This document shows positions 51,559-60,600 of a stretch of DNA of 64,000 bases, in pieces. The stretch is from CAZJYI01 sp964550025. Its GTDB lineage: Bacteria; Verrucomicrobiota; Kiritimatiellia; UBA8416; CAYOBW01. The notes beneath the pieces were generated by a model. It was given only the letters and a program-made list of their open reading frames with translations. It was not told where the DNA came from and searched no databases. Each line of letters starts with the position of its first letter. The stretch's first letter is position 1. The DNA lies in the NCBI GenBank assembly GCA_964550025.1, contig CAZJYI010000049.1, positions 6,691 through 70,690 on the forward strand. The letters run 5' to 3'. The position numbers were made by a program, and so were the translations under genes.

Positions 51559-51588
51559 GTAGGACGGTCCTCTGGGCCGTCCTTCTAC
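51559..51588. repeat. GTAG...CTAC palindrome at a gene stop
   Basis: Stem GTAGGACGG/CCGTCC with CTTCTAC closing. On the minus strand CTAC gives GTAG (51588-51585), whose TAG is the stop codon of the metalloprotease gene. Confidence 0.8.
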
Positions 51589-52463
51589 ATCGCGCTGTCC
51601 CGCCTCCCTCTTCCGGACGGCGCCTTCTTCTGGGCTGCCCGCGGCGCGAGTGCGATTCCGTACAACGTCGCGATTCTGCGCACGAAGCCCCGGTGCCGGT
51701 CCGGGACGGTGTTGTGCCACCGCTGCAGGTAGCTCTGGAACGTTTCCCCCTTCGGGTTGTGGGAGTGGTTCAGCCAGCGCACGGCCTCCCAGTGCTCCGG
51801 CTTCTCCTCCAGCACGCGCAACAGCACCAGGGACATGGCGCCGTTGAGCTCGCGCACACACGGCTCCTTGGCCAGTTCCGCGCGGTGCGCGCGGTAGAAC
51901 CCCCCCAGGCCATCCTTGTATATCTCCATGACCCTGCCACGCTTCGTGATCACGTCGTCCACGTACCGTTGAATCGCGTGACGGAAGTCCTTCCAATGCG
52001 CGTAGGGGGGATCATCCTTCCAGGCCTTGACCATGGCGCGCATCGTGAACAGCGAGGCCGTCTCGCAGAGCGTTTCCTCGAACCACTTGTTGCACTTGCC
52101 CCCTTCGCGGTAGCCGCACAGGATGTGGCAGAACTCGTGGGCGAACTGGTAAGCGTACTGGCACCAGAATGTCTTGCCCGTGTCGAGGCGCATGACGATT
52201 TCGCCGCGGTCGTTGCGCTGGTGCAGCACGATCGGACCGCTCTTGCCGCGCACCACGACGAACGGCTCCAGATCGTAGTCCGGGAAGAAACGCCACAGCT
52301 CCCGCCCCGTCGAATCGCACACCGCCTTGATGTCCGCCCGGCTCGCGTCAAAGCCCTCGGCCTCAACACGGTAGTCGGGCATGGGTGGCTCCGCGTAGCG
52401 CGGCTCGGCCGCAACCGGCGAGACCCAGAGGGTGAGCAGTGTCAGGTGAAAAAGCGCCTTCAT
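51585..52463 (-). CDS. Exported putative zinc metalloprotease (HExxH)
   Basis: This 292-residue protein has a signal peptide (LFHLTLLTLWVSPVAA). The zinc motif H109-EFCH is followed by a glutamate-rich helix (KWFEETLCETAS) that could supply the third ligand, as in gluzincins. Otherwise no known peptidase family is evident. The ATG at 52463 overlaps the PIN toxin stop in an ATGA junction, so it is translated in the toxin operon. Its stop is within a GTAG-headed palindrome. Substrate unknown. Confidence 0.78.
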   Translation of the reverse strand: MKALFHLTLLTLWVSPVAAEPRYAEPPMPDYRVEAEGFDASRADIKAVCDSTGRELWRFFPDYDLEPFVVVRGKSGPIVLHQRNDRGEIVMRLDTGKTFWCQYAYQFAHEFCHILCGYREGGKCNKWFEETLCETASLFTMRAMVKAWKDDPPYAHWKDFRHAIQRYVDDVITKRGRVMEIYKDGLGGFYRAHRAELAKEPCVRELNGAMSLVLLRVLEEKPEHWEAVRWLNHSHNPKGETFQSYLQRWHNTVPDRHRGFVRRIATLYGIALAPRAAQKKAPSGRGRRDSAM

Positions 52464-52882
52464 ACGTCCCAAGGGTTGAAAGCCGGTACGCCGCAGGACG
52501 CTACATCGGCCGTGTTCCGAGTCACCAGTGTGAGCCCATGGATCAGTGCCGTGGCTGCCAGCATGCCGTCAACGACGGGCATCCGGTTGCCCGTCCGTTT
52601 GGCGTCCCCCGATATCCGGCCCCAGCGGCAAGCGACCTCGTAGTCGAACGGCAGCACTCGCCCGCCGAAACGGCGCCTGAGATCATGGTCGACCCAGTCT
52701 CGCAGCTTCTGCTTCCTGGCTCCGTCTTCCAGCCTGGCTATGCCCTTTTCGATTTCGCCGAATGTCAGAACGCTCAGGAACAGGGCCGGTTCTTCCTGTT
52801 CCCGAACCCAGGCCACGACACCACTGTGCGGGCGCTTCCGGACGAGCTCCGATATCACGCAGGTGTCAATGAGGTATCTCAC
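52460..52882 (-). CDS. VapC/FitB-type PIN-domain toxin (second)
   Basis: This 140-residue PIN protein has the acidic positions in YLIDTCVISEL, VLTFGEIEKGI, VVDGMLAATAL and VTRNTADV. Members cleave RNA. The start is a GTG that overlaps the antitoxin stop (GTGA, 52879-52882), and its own stop overlaps the metalloprotease ATG. It is the toxin of a Phd/VapC-type pair, with an unusual third gene behind it. Confidence 0.9.
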   Translation of the reverse strand: MRYLIDTCVISELVRKRPHSGVVAWVREQEEPALFLSVLTFGEIEKGIARLEDGARKQKLRDWVDHDLRRRFGGRVLPFDYEVACRWGRISGDAKRTGNRMPVVDGMLAATALIHGLTLVTRNTADVASCGVPAFNPWDV

Positions 52883-53130
52883 AGCGCGACCTCCCGCCCG
52901 TAGTCACGTGTGCGCTTGATGTCCAGTTCCAACCCGTGCAGAGGCGATCTGCGAAGAAAGCGGATCAGGTCGTCTTTCCCCGCGGACAGAGCCCGAAAGG
53001 AATCAACCGAAATCAGCACGGCGGTTTCCTTGCCGCGTCGCGTGATGGTCTGCGGTCCGTCGTGCAGAGCGTGTTCTACGACCTCGCTGAAGCGGTTCTT
53101 GGCATCCTGCAGGGTCCATGCCGTTGCCAT
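52879..53130 (-). CDS. Phd/YefM-family antitoxin
   Basis: This 83-residue protein has the Phd fold start (WTLQDAKNRFSEVVEHAL, GPQTITRRGKETAVLISV). The N-terminus binds DNA as a dimer and the C-terminal tail masks the toxin. GGATGGAG precedes the ATG. A near-perfect 21-nt palindrome (53145-53165) in the promoter region is the likely operator for autoregulation. Confidence 0.9.
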   Translation of the reverse strand: MATAWTLQDAKNRFSEVVEHALHDGPQTITRRGKETAVLISVDSFRALSAGKDDLIRFLRRSPLHGLELDIKRTRDYGREVAL

Positions 53131-53144
53131 GACTCCATCCCTTT

Positions 53145-53165
53145 CTGGCTAGACTGTCTATCCAG
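53145..53165. promoter_or_regulatory. Operator palindrome of the Phd-type operon
   Basis: Arms CTGGCTAGAC and GTCTATCCAG (one mismatch) around a central T, covering the predicted transcription start. Confidence 0.6.
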
Positions 53166-53166
53166 A

Positions 53167-53195
53167 AGAATAGCGCGAGCATCCGCCGTGTGCAA
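53167..53195 (-). promoter_or_regulatory. Predicted promoter of the Phd-type operon
   Basis: Minus strand: TTGCAC (53195-53190), 17-nt spacer, TATTCT (53172-53167). The operator lies just downstream of the -10 box. Confidence 0.5.
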
Positions 53196-53288
53196 GCCGA
53201 AACCGCTGTGAAACCGGGCGAAACCGCGGCGAAGAAAAGGGATGCGCAATCGTGGCCACGCATTGCGTTTTCTGCTACAACAATCCGA

Positions 53289-54194
53289 ATGAGAATCGCG
53301 TACACATCCGACATCCACGTCGACATCTCCGACGCCAACACGGCGATTCTGCCCTGCCTGCGGCGGGCCGTCGAGGCGCTCGATCCGGACGCCTTCGTCG
53401 TCGCCGGCGATATTGCCAACTCGCTCGACGCGATGCGCTACGCGCTCAGTGCCTTTCGCCCGCTCGACTGTCCGAAGTTCCTCGTGCCCGGCAACCACGA
53501 CCTGTGGCTACCGTCGAAACGTGCCGTCAAGCGGGGAGAGGACAGTTGGCATCGCTACACGGTGGCGATCCCCGCGTTGTGCGAGGCGAACGGTTTCCAC
53601 TGTCTCATCGGTGCGCCGCGGACGCTGGACGGTGTCGCCGTCATCGGTACGGTGGGATGGTACGACTATTCACTGAGCGATCCGCGACTGGACGGTGTCT
53701 ACGACGCCTACGACTACGCCCGCGGCGAGTTCCATGACCCGCGCCACGTGACCGGTATCTGGAACGACGCACGGTTCTGCCATTGGCTGCGAGACCACGA
53801 GGCTTCCGACTGGCATCGCCGTCGTCTCCGTCTGAAGCACAACGAGGTCTTCGAGAAGATCTTCGGCCTCTTTCGCGAGGATGCCGGTAAGGTCACGGAC
53901 GGCGCTCGCGCCGTCCTGGCCGTCATCCACACGAGCCCATTTGCAGAGTGCATCGAGCGCCCGTCCAAGCCCGACCCGTTCAACGCCTACGAAGGCAGCG
54001 CACGCCTGGGAGATTTCCTGGCGGAGATGACCGGGCGCACCCCTGTCACCGCTATCTGTGGCCACCGCCACGGACCCTTTGACGGCACGATCGACGGCGT
54101 TCGCGTCCACCGCCGCGTCCTCGGCTACCTGAAGGAGTTCGACGGCGATCTGAACGACAAGGCCGCGGAAGCGGTAGGAGTGGTGGAGGTGTAG
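53289..54194 (+). CDS. Calcineurin-like metallophosphoesterase (second)
   Basis: This 301-residue cytosolic protein has the ordered metal motifs of the calcineurin-like superfamily: DIHVD (9-11), AGDIAN near 46, GNHDLW near 70, VIHTSP and GHRHGP in the C-terminal part. It resembles the protein at 443-1294, including a VxVIGTxGWYDYS block. The ATG lies 7 nt after a TACAAC box and lacks a ribosome site. The upstream frame to 53190 has no domain. Its substrate is unknown; the neighbours do not suggest one. Confidence 0.9.
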   Translation: MRIAYTSDIHVDISDANTAILPCLRRAVEALDPDAFVVAGDIANSLDAMRYALSAFRPLDCPKFLVPGNHDLWLPSKRAVKRGEDSWHRYTVAIPALCEANGFHCLIGAPRTLDGVAVIGTVGWYDYSLSDPRLDGVYDAYDYARGEFHDPRHVTGIWNDARFCHWLRDHEASDWHRRRLRLKHNEVFEKIFGLFREDAGKVTDGARAVLAVIHTSPFAECIERPSKPDPFNAYEGSARLGDFLAEMTGRTPVTAICGHRHGPFDGTIDGVRVHRRVLGYLKEFDGDLNDKAAEAVGVVEV

Positions 54195-54281
54195 CGTTCC
54201 CCCGCTCGTTCGGGACCGGATGCCTCGAACATTCCGCGACCCTCTCTACAGCACACAGGTAGCGATGAACGACAGAGATCG

Positions 54282-54368
54282 CCCCCTCTTCGTCTTTGCC
54301 GTAGTCTTTGCCCTAATCTGCGCAGGGGGAAGACAAGGGTAAAGACGAAGGCAAAGACGAAAGGGGGG
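54282..54368. repeat. Word-repeat hairpin, AAAGACGAAGGC type
   Basis: Left arm 54282-54314 and right arm 54336-54368 pair at about 28 of 33 positions; each arm contains two copies of AAAGACGAAGGC or its complement. The loop is 21 nt. Confidence 0.8.
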
Positions 54369-54444
54369 GGATGCACTACAGCCGCGGGATAGTCATAGGC
54401 CCGCCGCGCTCCGGGACGACGCCTTGTTGGACGTCAGAACCCAG

Positions 54445-57400
54445 CTACCTGGCAGCACCTGTCTCCTCCCCGGGACCCACGAATATGTTGTCGACGTGGA
54501 ACGTCGTCTCCCGTGTGCCGCAGGCGACGAAACCGACCCAGTCAAGACGACGGAAACCGGCGTCCGTTTGCAGGTCGCCGAACGTCTGCTCCGACCCGTC
54601 CGGGAGGCGTACGTGCATGCTGAACGTGTCGCTCTTACGCTCACCCAGCTCGCACGCGACCTCGAACCGCACCCACGCGCCCGTCGGGATGGTGAGGAGC
54701 GTCTTCTTGTCGTGCGTCACGCGGCCCTGCGGCTCGATCCGGACCGACGGGCCGCGCACAAAGGCGCCATCGTACTGCCGCCACTGGTAGAAGAGCGATG
54801 TCGCCTCGTCGATTCGTACGTCGAAGCGACCAACCAGTTTCCCTTCGGCGAATCGGCAACGGTACACCACATGCGGGTCGAAACTGTTCTTCTGCCCCGG
54901 GCCGTCGGTGATCCTCAGGCAGCGCTTCCCCCCGGCCGCGCGCTCGTCGCTCACGCGCGCCGCGTACTTGCTCGACCCCGCGTCTTCCGACGTCTCGCTT
55001 CCCGGCGCCGGCAACCCGACGGTTGCCGATTCGAAGTCCTCGACGATCGGTCGCGGCGGTTCCGTGAACTCGGCGGAGGCGCCTGTCCAGTCCGTGGCGC
55101 CCGGAGCGAACGCCCGTGCCCGCACGTAGGCGGCACGGGCCAGTTCGAACGGGCCGCGGTAGACGGGCGATGACGTCGTCGGTTCCGTGCCGTCCAGCGT
55201 GTAGTGGATCGTGGCGCCATCCGCGTCGGCTGTCATCGTGACCGTGGCGGTTTCGCGCAGCAGCCCGCCGGCCGGTTCGATCCGGGTCGTGATGGCGCGC
55301 CCCAGAAGCCGTTCCCGGTACGCCGGCTGGAGCCCCACCTCGCCAATGTCGATCGGTTCGATCCCGATGGACGCCGCCGGGGAGCCCGCCTTGAACCCGA
55401 AGTCGTTGGCGTTGATGTCGCGGAACAGGGGGTCGCATGACCGACTGTTCTTCTCGATTCCAAACTGCCGTTCCCTCTCGAGGTGCGCGGCTGCCCATCG
55501 CGGGGTGACCGTGCAATGATACAGGTTGCAGTCGGCATCCGTCTCGCGCAGAAGCCCTGGTTGCCGACCTCGGGATGGCCGCATGCTCTGCCAGTACACG
55601 TTCTGATCGCGCCGGCACGAGAGGAGGATATTGCGCTGGATGGTGGAACCCTTGACGGATCCGTAGGGGAACACGATGTAGCCGCGGTGGCGGTTGTTGG
55701 GGCGGAGGTCGGCAACGACATTGCCAATGATGTCATTGTCGCCCTTGCTGATGAAGCCCTCACCGTGCCCGCGCGTGCGGACGCAGACATTGTGGGATAT
55801 CAGTGTTTCGTGCTGATCGTCATCGCAGCGGATGACGGCGTTCATGTACTTGCCGTCGCCGTCGTGGCAGAAGTTGCGGTGCACGACGTTGCTCCCGCCC
55901 GCCCCCGACACGTAGATGCAATTGCCGTCACCGAGAACCTCCATGGCGTGATGGATGTCGTTGTACTCGACGATGTTCCTCCGCGCATGCAGGTACGGCT
56001 CCCGGTCGCGCCAGCCCCAGTTCCTGTACTTCTCCGGTGTTTCGTGCCATCGCACCGTGCGGCTGCATTCCCCGGGGCCGGGCAGTACGCGGTGATGAAT
56101 GCGCCCCGTGACGTTGATGCCGTTGTAGGGCAAATGGTGGATGAGGTTGTGCGCAATGCGGTTTCCGCCGCTTTGCCACACGAAGATGGCTGCCGATCCC
56201 CAATGGACTTGTCCGATGTGGTGAATGTGGTTGTTGCAAACGGTGTTGGCCTTGTTGACGTCCTTGGTGCCCGGTCCGTAGCCGGCGAGAAGGACTCCCA
56301 CACCGCCCATATCGCGGATATGGTTGCCGACGACGGCATTGCCCTGGCAGTGCAGGTCCATGCGCACGGCCGTGTGGCCGGAGTCCCGGAATACACAGTC
56401 CTCGACGCGGCAGCCTTGCGCGCCGCGCAGCCGCACGAGTGCGGTGGGCTTGTCGAACAGCTCCCAGTCGTGCTGCAGGCCCCAGCCCGTGCGTCCGTGC
56501 CAGGGCAGGCGGCCGCCGCCGGTGAAGCTCAGCCCGCGGAAGACAAGGCCCCGGACGGGCTCGTCGGTTGCGCCGTCGTAGTCGATCTTCCCCTCGACGC
56601 GGATGAGCTCCGTCAGCGTCGGCGCCGAGACGTTCCGTGGCGGCTTGCCGTCGCGCGGCCAGTAGTAGAGGCGCTTGCTCGCCGAGTCGAGCACCCATTC
56701 CCCCGGCTCGTCCAGCACCTCGAGTGCATTCTCGATCCATGCCGTGGGCCGGTCCGTCATGCCGCTCTTCCCGAGCGGGTATGTCCCCGGTTGTGACGTC
56801 TTGAGCGTTAGCGTCTTCTCGTCGATCGACGCGATCGGGAGGATGTTCACGATCCAGAAGTGCATCGGAATGACCACCAGCTCGGCGTCCTGCAGGTTCG
56901 CGTACGAGCGGACGGCGCCCCGTGGGAACGTGACCGTCGTGTAGTCTGTGCTGCCTCGCGGCGTTCGATTCGTCTGCGAAAAGCCCTTGCCCCGTGCTCG
57001 CGTCATGCGGCGGCTGCCGTCGAACAGCGTGAAGAAACGCGGCGAACTGCCGTCGGGCGGCGTTCTCATGGCCGGGTGCCCCTCGACGCTCGCCACCCAG
57101 ACGTGACCGCGAGCTGTCCCGGGCAGCGCCCTGGGCGGTCGCTCCAGCCTGCGCCATCCCGTGATCGGGAAGGCCGAGCTGAACACGGGCGTCTCGCCGG
57201 GGGACGCGGCGTAAGTGGTCGTGCGGCCTTTCGCGGCCGAATTGGCGAGGGAGAAGACCACGGTCTCCTTCAGACGATACCTTCCGCCCCGCACCAGCAC
57301 GGTCACGTCGCGGTCCTTCAGCCTTCGGACCGCATCCCGCGCCCGCGCTAGTGTGGCGAACGGACCGTCCGTCCCGTTGGCCGCGGGCGCAGCCAGCGTT

Positions 57401-57504
57401 CCCGACCACGTGTCATTGCCGTTGGTTGCCACGTAGAAATCTGCCGCTGGCGCAGTCACAATCGGTAACGCCGCAACGATAGCCGCACGAAGAAAAGCCC
57501 TCAC
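54445..57504 (-). CDS. Large exported beta-helix protein with chitobiase-like and C-terminal jelly-roll domains
   Basis: This 1019-residue protein has a signal peptide (FLRAAIVAALPIVTAPAADF). A parallel beta-helix follows (about 30-620: FYVATNGNDTWSGTLAAPA; repeats such as HTAVRMDLHCQGNAVVGN, NGINVTGRIHHR). A chitobiase/beta-hexosaminidase C-terminal-like domain is next (about 745-790: ATIHYTLDGTEPTTSSPVYRG), then a jelly-roll (about 800-1015). It is probably a surface polysaccharide lyase or binding protein. The start is GTG 57504 (GGGAGG 8 nt upstream). A larger frame to 57996 does not begin with a signal. Confidence 0.82.
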   Translation of the reverse strand: MRAFLRAAIVAALPIVTAPAADFYVATNGNDTWSGTLAAPAANGTDGPFATLARARDAVRRLKDRDVTVLVRGGRYRLKETVVFSLANSAAKGRTTTYAASPGETPVFSSAFPITGWRRLERPPRALPGTARGHVWVASVEGHPAMRTPPDGSSPRFFTLFDGSRRMTRARGKGFSQTNRTPRGSTDYTTVTFPRGAVRSYANLQDAELVVIPMHFWIVNILPIASIDEKTLTLKTSQPGTYPLGKSGMTDRPTAWIENALEVLDEPGEWVLDSASKRLYYWPRDGKPPRNVSAPTLTELIRVEGKIDYDGATDEPVRGLVFRGLSFTGGGRLPWHGRTGWGLQHDWELFDKPTALVRLRGAQGCRVEDCVFRDSGHTAVRMDLHCQGNAVVGNHIRDMGGVGVLLAGYGPGTKDVNKANTVCNNHIHHIGQVHWGSAAIFVWQSGGNRIAHNLIHHLPYNGINVTGRIHHRVLPGPGECSRTVRWHETPEKYRNWGWRDREPYLHARRNIVEYNDIHHAMEVLGDGNCIYVSGAGGSNVVHRNFCHDGDGKYMNAVIRCDDDQHETLISHNVCVRTRGHGEGFISKGDNDIIGNVVADLRPNNRHRGYIVFPYGSVKGSTIQRNILLSCRRDQNVYWQSMRPSRGRQPGLLRETDADCNLYHCTVTPRWAAAHLERERQFGIEKNSRSCDPLFRDINANDFGFKAGSPAASIGIEPIDIGEVGLQPAYRERLLGRAITTRIEPAGGLLRETATVTMTADADGATIHYTLDGTEPTTSSPVYRGPFELARAAYVRARAFAPGATDWTGASAEFTEPPRPIVEDFESATVGLPAPGSETSEDAGSSKYAARVSDERAAGGKRCLRITDGPGQKNSFDPHVVYRCRFAEGKLVGRFDVRIDEATSLFYQWRQYDGAFVRGPSVRIEPQGRVTHDKKTLLTIPTGAWVRFEVACELGERKSDTFSMHVRLPDGSEQTFGDLQTDAGFRRLDWVGFVACGTRETTFHVDNIFVGPGEETGAAR

Positions 57505-57520
57505 ATCTGCCACCTCCCGA

Positions 57521-57667
57521 TACGCGCCAAGCGTTCCGATCTCGCGCGTAGGGTCGGAAGACTTGGCGTCTTCCGCTACTGATCTGCGAACTTGGCATGT
57601 GTAGCGGAACGCGCCGAGCGTTCCGATCTCGCGCGTGCGGTCGGAAGACTTGGCGTCTTCCGCTACT
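57521..57667. repeat. 60-bp direct repeat with GTAG/CTAC palindromes
   Basis: Two copies (57521-57580, 57608-57667) differ at only a few positions. Each holds GCGTTCCGATCTCGCGCGT and a GGAAGAC-TTGGC-GTCTTCC stem ending in CGCTACT. The second copy's CTAC gives GTAG on the minus strand, supplying the stop codon of the second HzsA-like gene. Confidence 0.85.
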
Positions 57668-60600
57668 CCAGCGTCGGGAAGGCGATTTCGCCGCGAAGCT
57701 GGGCCAGGCCGGTTTCCTTCTCGTAGACGCCGTAGAACATGGAGGTGCAGTCCAGCCAGAGCGTGATGCGGTGCATTTCCTCGGGGGAGAGCTTCACGTC
57801 GTTGTGGCCCTTCTTGAGCATGGCGTAGAGCTTGGATGCGCGCGCCCCGAATTTGCCGGGCGTTGTGCGGTAGCCGTCGCCGTAGTTGTGGAATGCGACG
57901 CCGCGCTTGATGAGGTTGACGTAGGATGTGTACCAATTGCGCTGGATGGGCTCGGCGGCCAGGCTGGGTGCCTTCTTCGGGTTCTTCGCGTGGCACGCGA
58001 CGCAGTTCTTGTCGAGGACGGGCTGCACCAGGCGCGGGAAGCTGAACGGACGCGAACCGTCGACGTCGGGCTCGAGCTGTGACGGCGCGCGGCGAAGTGC
58101 CAGCGGCACGACATCCGGGGTGCGGACGGCCTGCGATTTGGGTTCGTGGCAGCCCGCGCAGCTCAGCGTCTCGCCCTGGTGTACGTGCGTTCCCGAGCGC
58201 ATCGACTGCACGGCTAGCCCGTTCTCGTCGAGTGCCTGGAAGAACATCTGCTTGTTGGCCGGGACCGTGAAGTGAGCGCTGCCGTCCTTCTCAACCGGCA
58301 CAGTGCCCAGTACGTGGCGAACGGGCACGACGGAGTCGCGCGCCGAGGGGAGGCGCTGGCCCGTCTCGTGTGGCCGTATGCCGCCGGATGGGGCGCTCAT
58401 CGGGAGAAGCTGCAGTACGCGCAGGGCCGTGATGCGGGTGCCTTCGGGGAACGGCTTCAGGCTGTCGTAGACGTTCATGACGGCGATGGTTCCCGGTTTC
58501 GACTTGTGGTCCTTCGGTAGCGCCGCGCGCGCTGCCGGGTCGCTCTCGGCGCCGAACGTCAGAAGCTCGGTCTGCACGTGGGGCTTGCGCCGGGGGCGTA
58601 GCGGGATGGGGCTGAGACAGGAGATTTCGGGGTCGCGGTAGAGCAGTTCGCGGTTGCCGAAGCTGTCGACGAGATAGATGCCGTAGTCGCCGTCGCCGCG
58701 GCCGCGTTTGCCGGTCAGGGCGATCTCTCCGTCGTACACGCAGAGGTGGTAGTCCTCGCTCAGTGGCCAGGGCGTGCCGTAAACCTCGCGTCCCCCCTGT
58801 GTCTCGGGAAAGCCGACGTCGGGCGTGATGCGCCGCACCGGGCCCATGCCGTCGTCGTCAGCCACCTGCGGGTCGATGATGACCAGCGATCCGTAGGCCT
58901 GCCCGTGGTGTGGCGTTGCCGTAGCGACGTACTTGTGCGAGCCGGGGATGGCCTGGCAGTCGAGCTCCATGTCCGCGCGGCTGCCCCGCGGTGCGTAGTT
59001 CCCATGCAGCGGCCTCGGGTCGCGCCCGTCGAGGGTGGTGATCCAGGGCACATGTGCAACGCAGCCGTGGCGATCGATGTAGTCCCAGCGAGTCCAGATG
59101 ATCCGCCCGTCATGGGTTACGCTGGGGTGCCATTCGTTGGCATCGTGGATGCTGAGCAGGCGAATGTCGCTGCCGTCGGCCGCCATGTCGTAGAGGTTGT
59201 AGAGCGGGCAGGCGCGCCCGCAGCGCAGGTAGCCGCCGCGGCGTTCGCTGGTGAAAGCGATGCGTCCGTTGGGCAGATAGCAGGGGTCGAACTCGTTCCA
59301 GGTGCCGTCGGTGAGCTGCACGAGCTGCGTACCGTCGACGTTGACCTTGAAGACATGGTAGCAGCGTCCTTCGTGCCAGTGTCCCTGCGAGGGGTCCGTG
59401 TGATGGCGGTGCTTCATGTCGCCCGTGTTCTCGACAAAAGCGAAGAGGATCTCCTTCCCGTCGTAGGACAGGTCGGGCGACAGGAAGGTGCCGCCCCCGT
59501 TGTCCGTACCGCGGCGGTTGCCCATGCCGTCGAACGAGACGTTGGGCGGGGCGGTGGGACCGCCCGTGAGCTTCGTGCCTTTGAGGCGCCCCTTCTCGAC
59601 CACGGCGTCCGCCAGCACGTCGCGCAGCTTGGGATCGCTGCCGAAGACGTCGGACAGCACGTACAGACCGCCGCCGGGCGTCGCGGCCATGCCGTAGTAC
59701 TGGTCGCACATATGGTTCATCAGCGCGCGGTGGCGCTTGATGAAGACCAGTCCATCGAAGTCGAGCAGCGGGTTGCTGAGCGCGACGCGGCGGCGCAGGC
59801 GGCAGGCGTCGGCGAAGAGCACGTAGCGCAGGTCGGTGTCCTGGATGTCGACGGCCGCGGCGGCCTCGCGCAGCGCGGCCAGGTCGCTGTCGGCCCAGGA
59901 GAGAGACGGGGCGCCGGGCAGGCCCTTCAGATCGGCGAGCAGGGCGGCCGTGCGCCGGACGACGATGTCCGCCGGGTCGCGGTCGTCTTTCGCGATCAGC
60001 GATTCGGGGCGAAACGTCTCCGCGGCGACCTTGTCGAAGCGTGCGCGGTTACGTAGATCATACTGGAGCACGGCGAACTGCTGGGCCCATTCCGTTTCGA
60101 GGCACTCGTGCGCGGGGACCGCCAGGAACTCCTTCATGCCGGGGCAAGCCAGCAGCAGCTCGCGCGGGACCGGGGCCCGGCTGCGTGCCGTTCGCGCCCT
60201 TCGGTTCGGCGCTTCGAAATGCACTTTGAACTCGGCCGCGCCGGTGGCGCGGTCCGCGTCGAGGCCGACCCAGGCTTCAAAACGCTCGTACTTGCCGGCC
60301 AGCTCGTAGCAGATGTCGCTGTCGGCGTGCACCCAGACACCGTGTTCGAACTGGCGTCCGGCGATCTTCAGGGGGTGGTTCTGCCAGTTCTTGTTGGTCA
60401 GTAGCTGTCCCCAGCCGACGCTGACGGCGACGGGCTTCAGGTCACAGAGGCGCGTCACCTTCCCGTTGGCCGCCACCAACCTGGCGTCGCCCCAGATGTG
60501 GCAATTGCCGGTGCCCTTCTTGACGGCGCCGAGCAGCCGCAGCCAGCGCCGGCCCTTGATGTCGAGCGAGACCTGTTTGGCCGGCCCGTTGCCGGGCATG

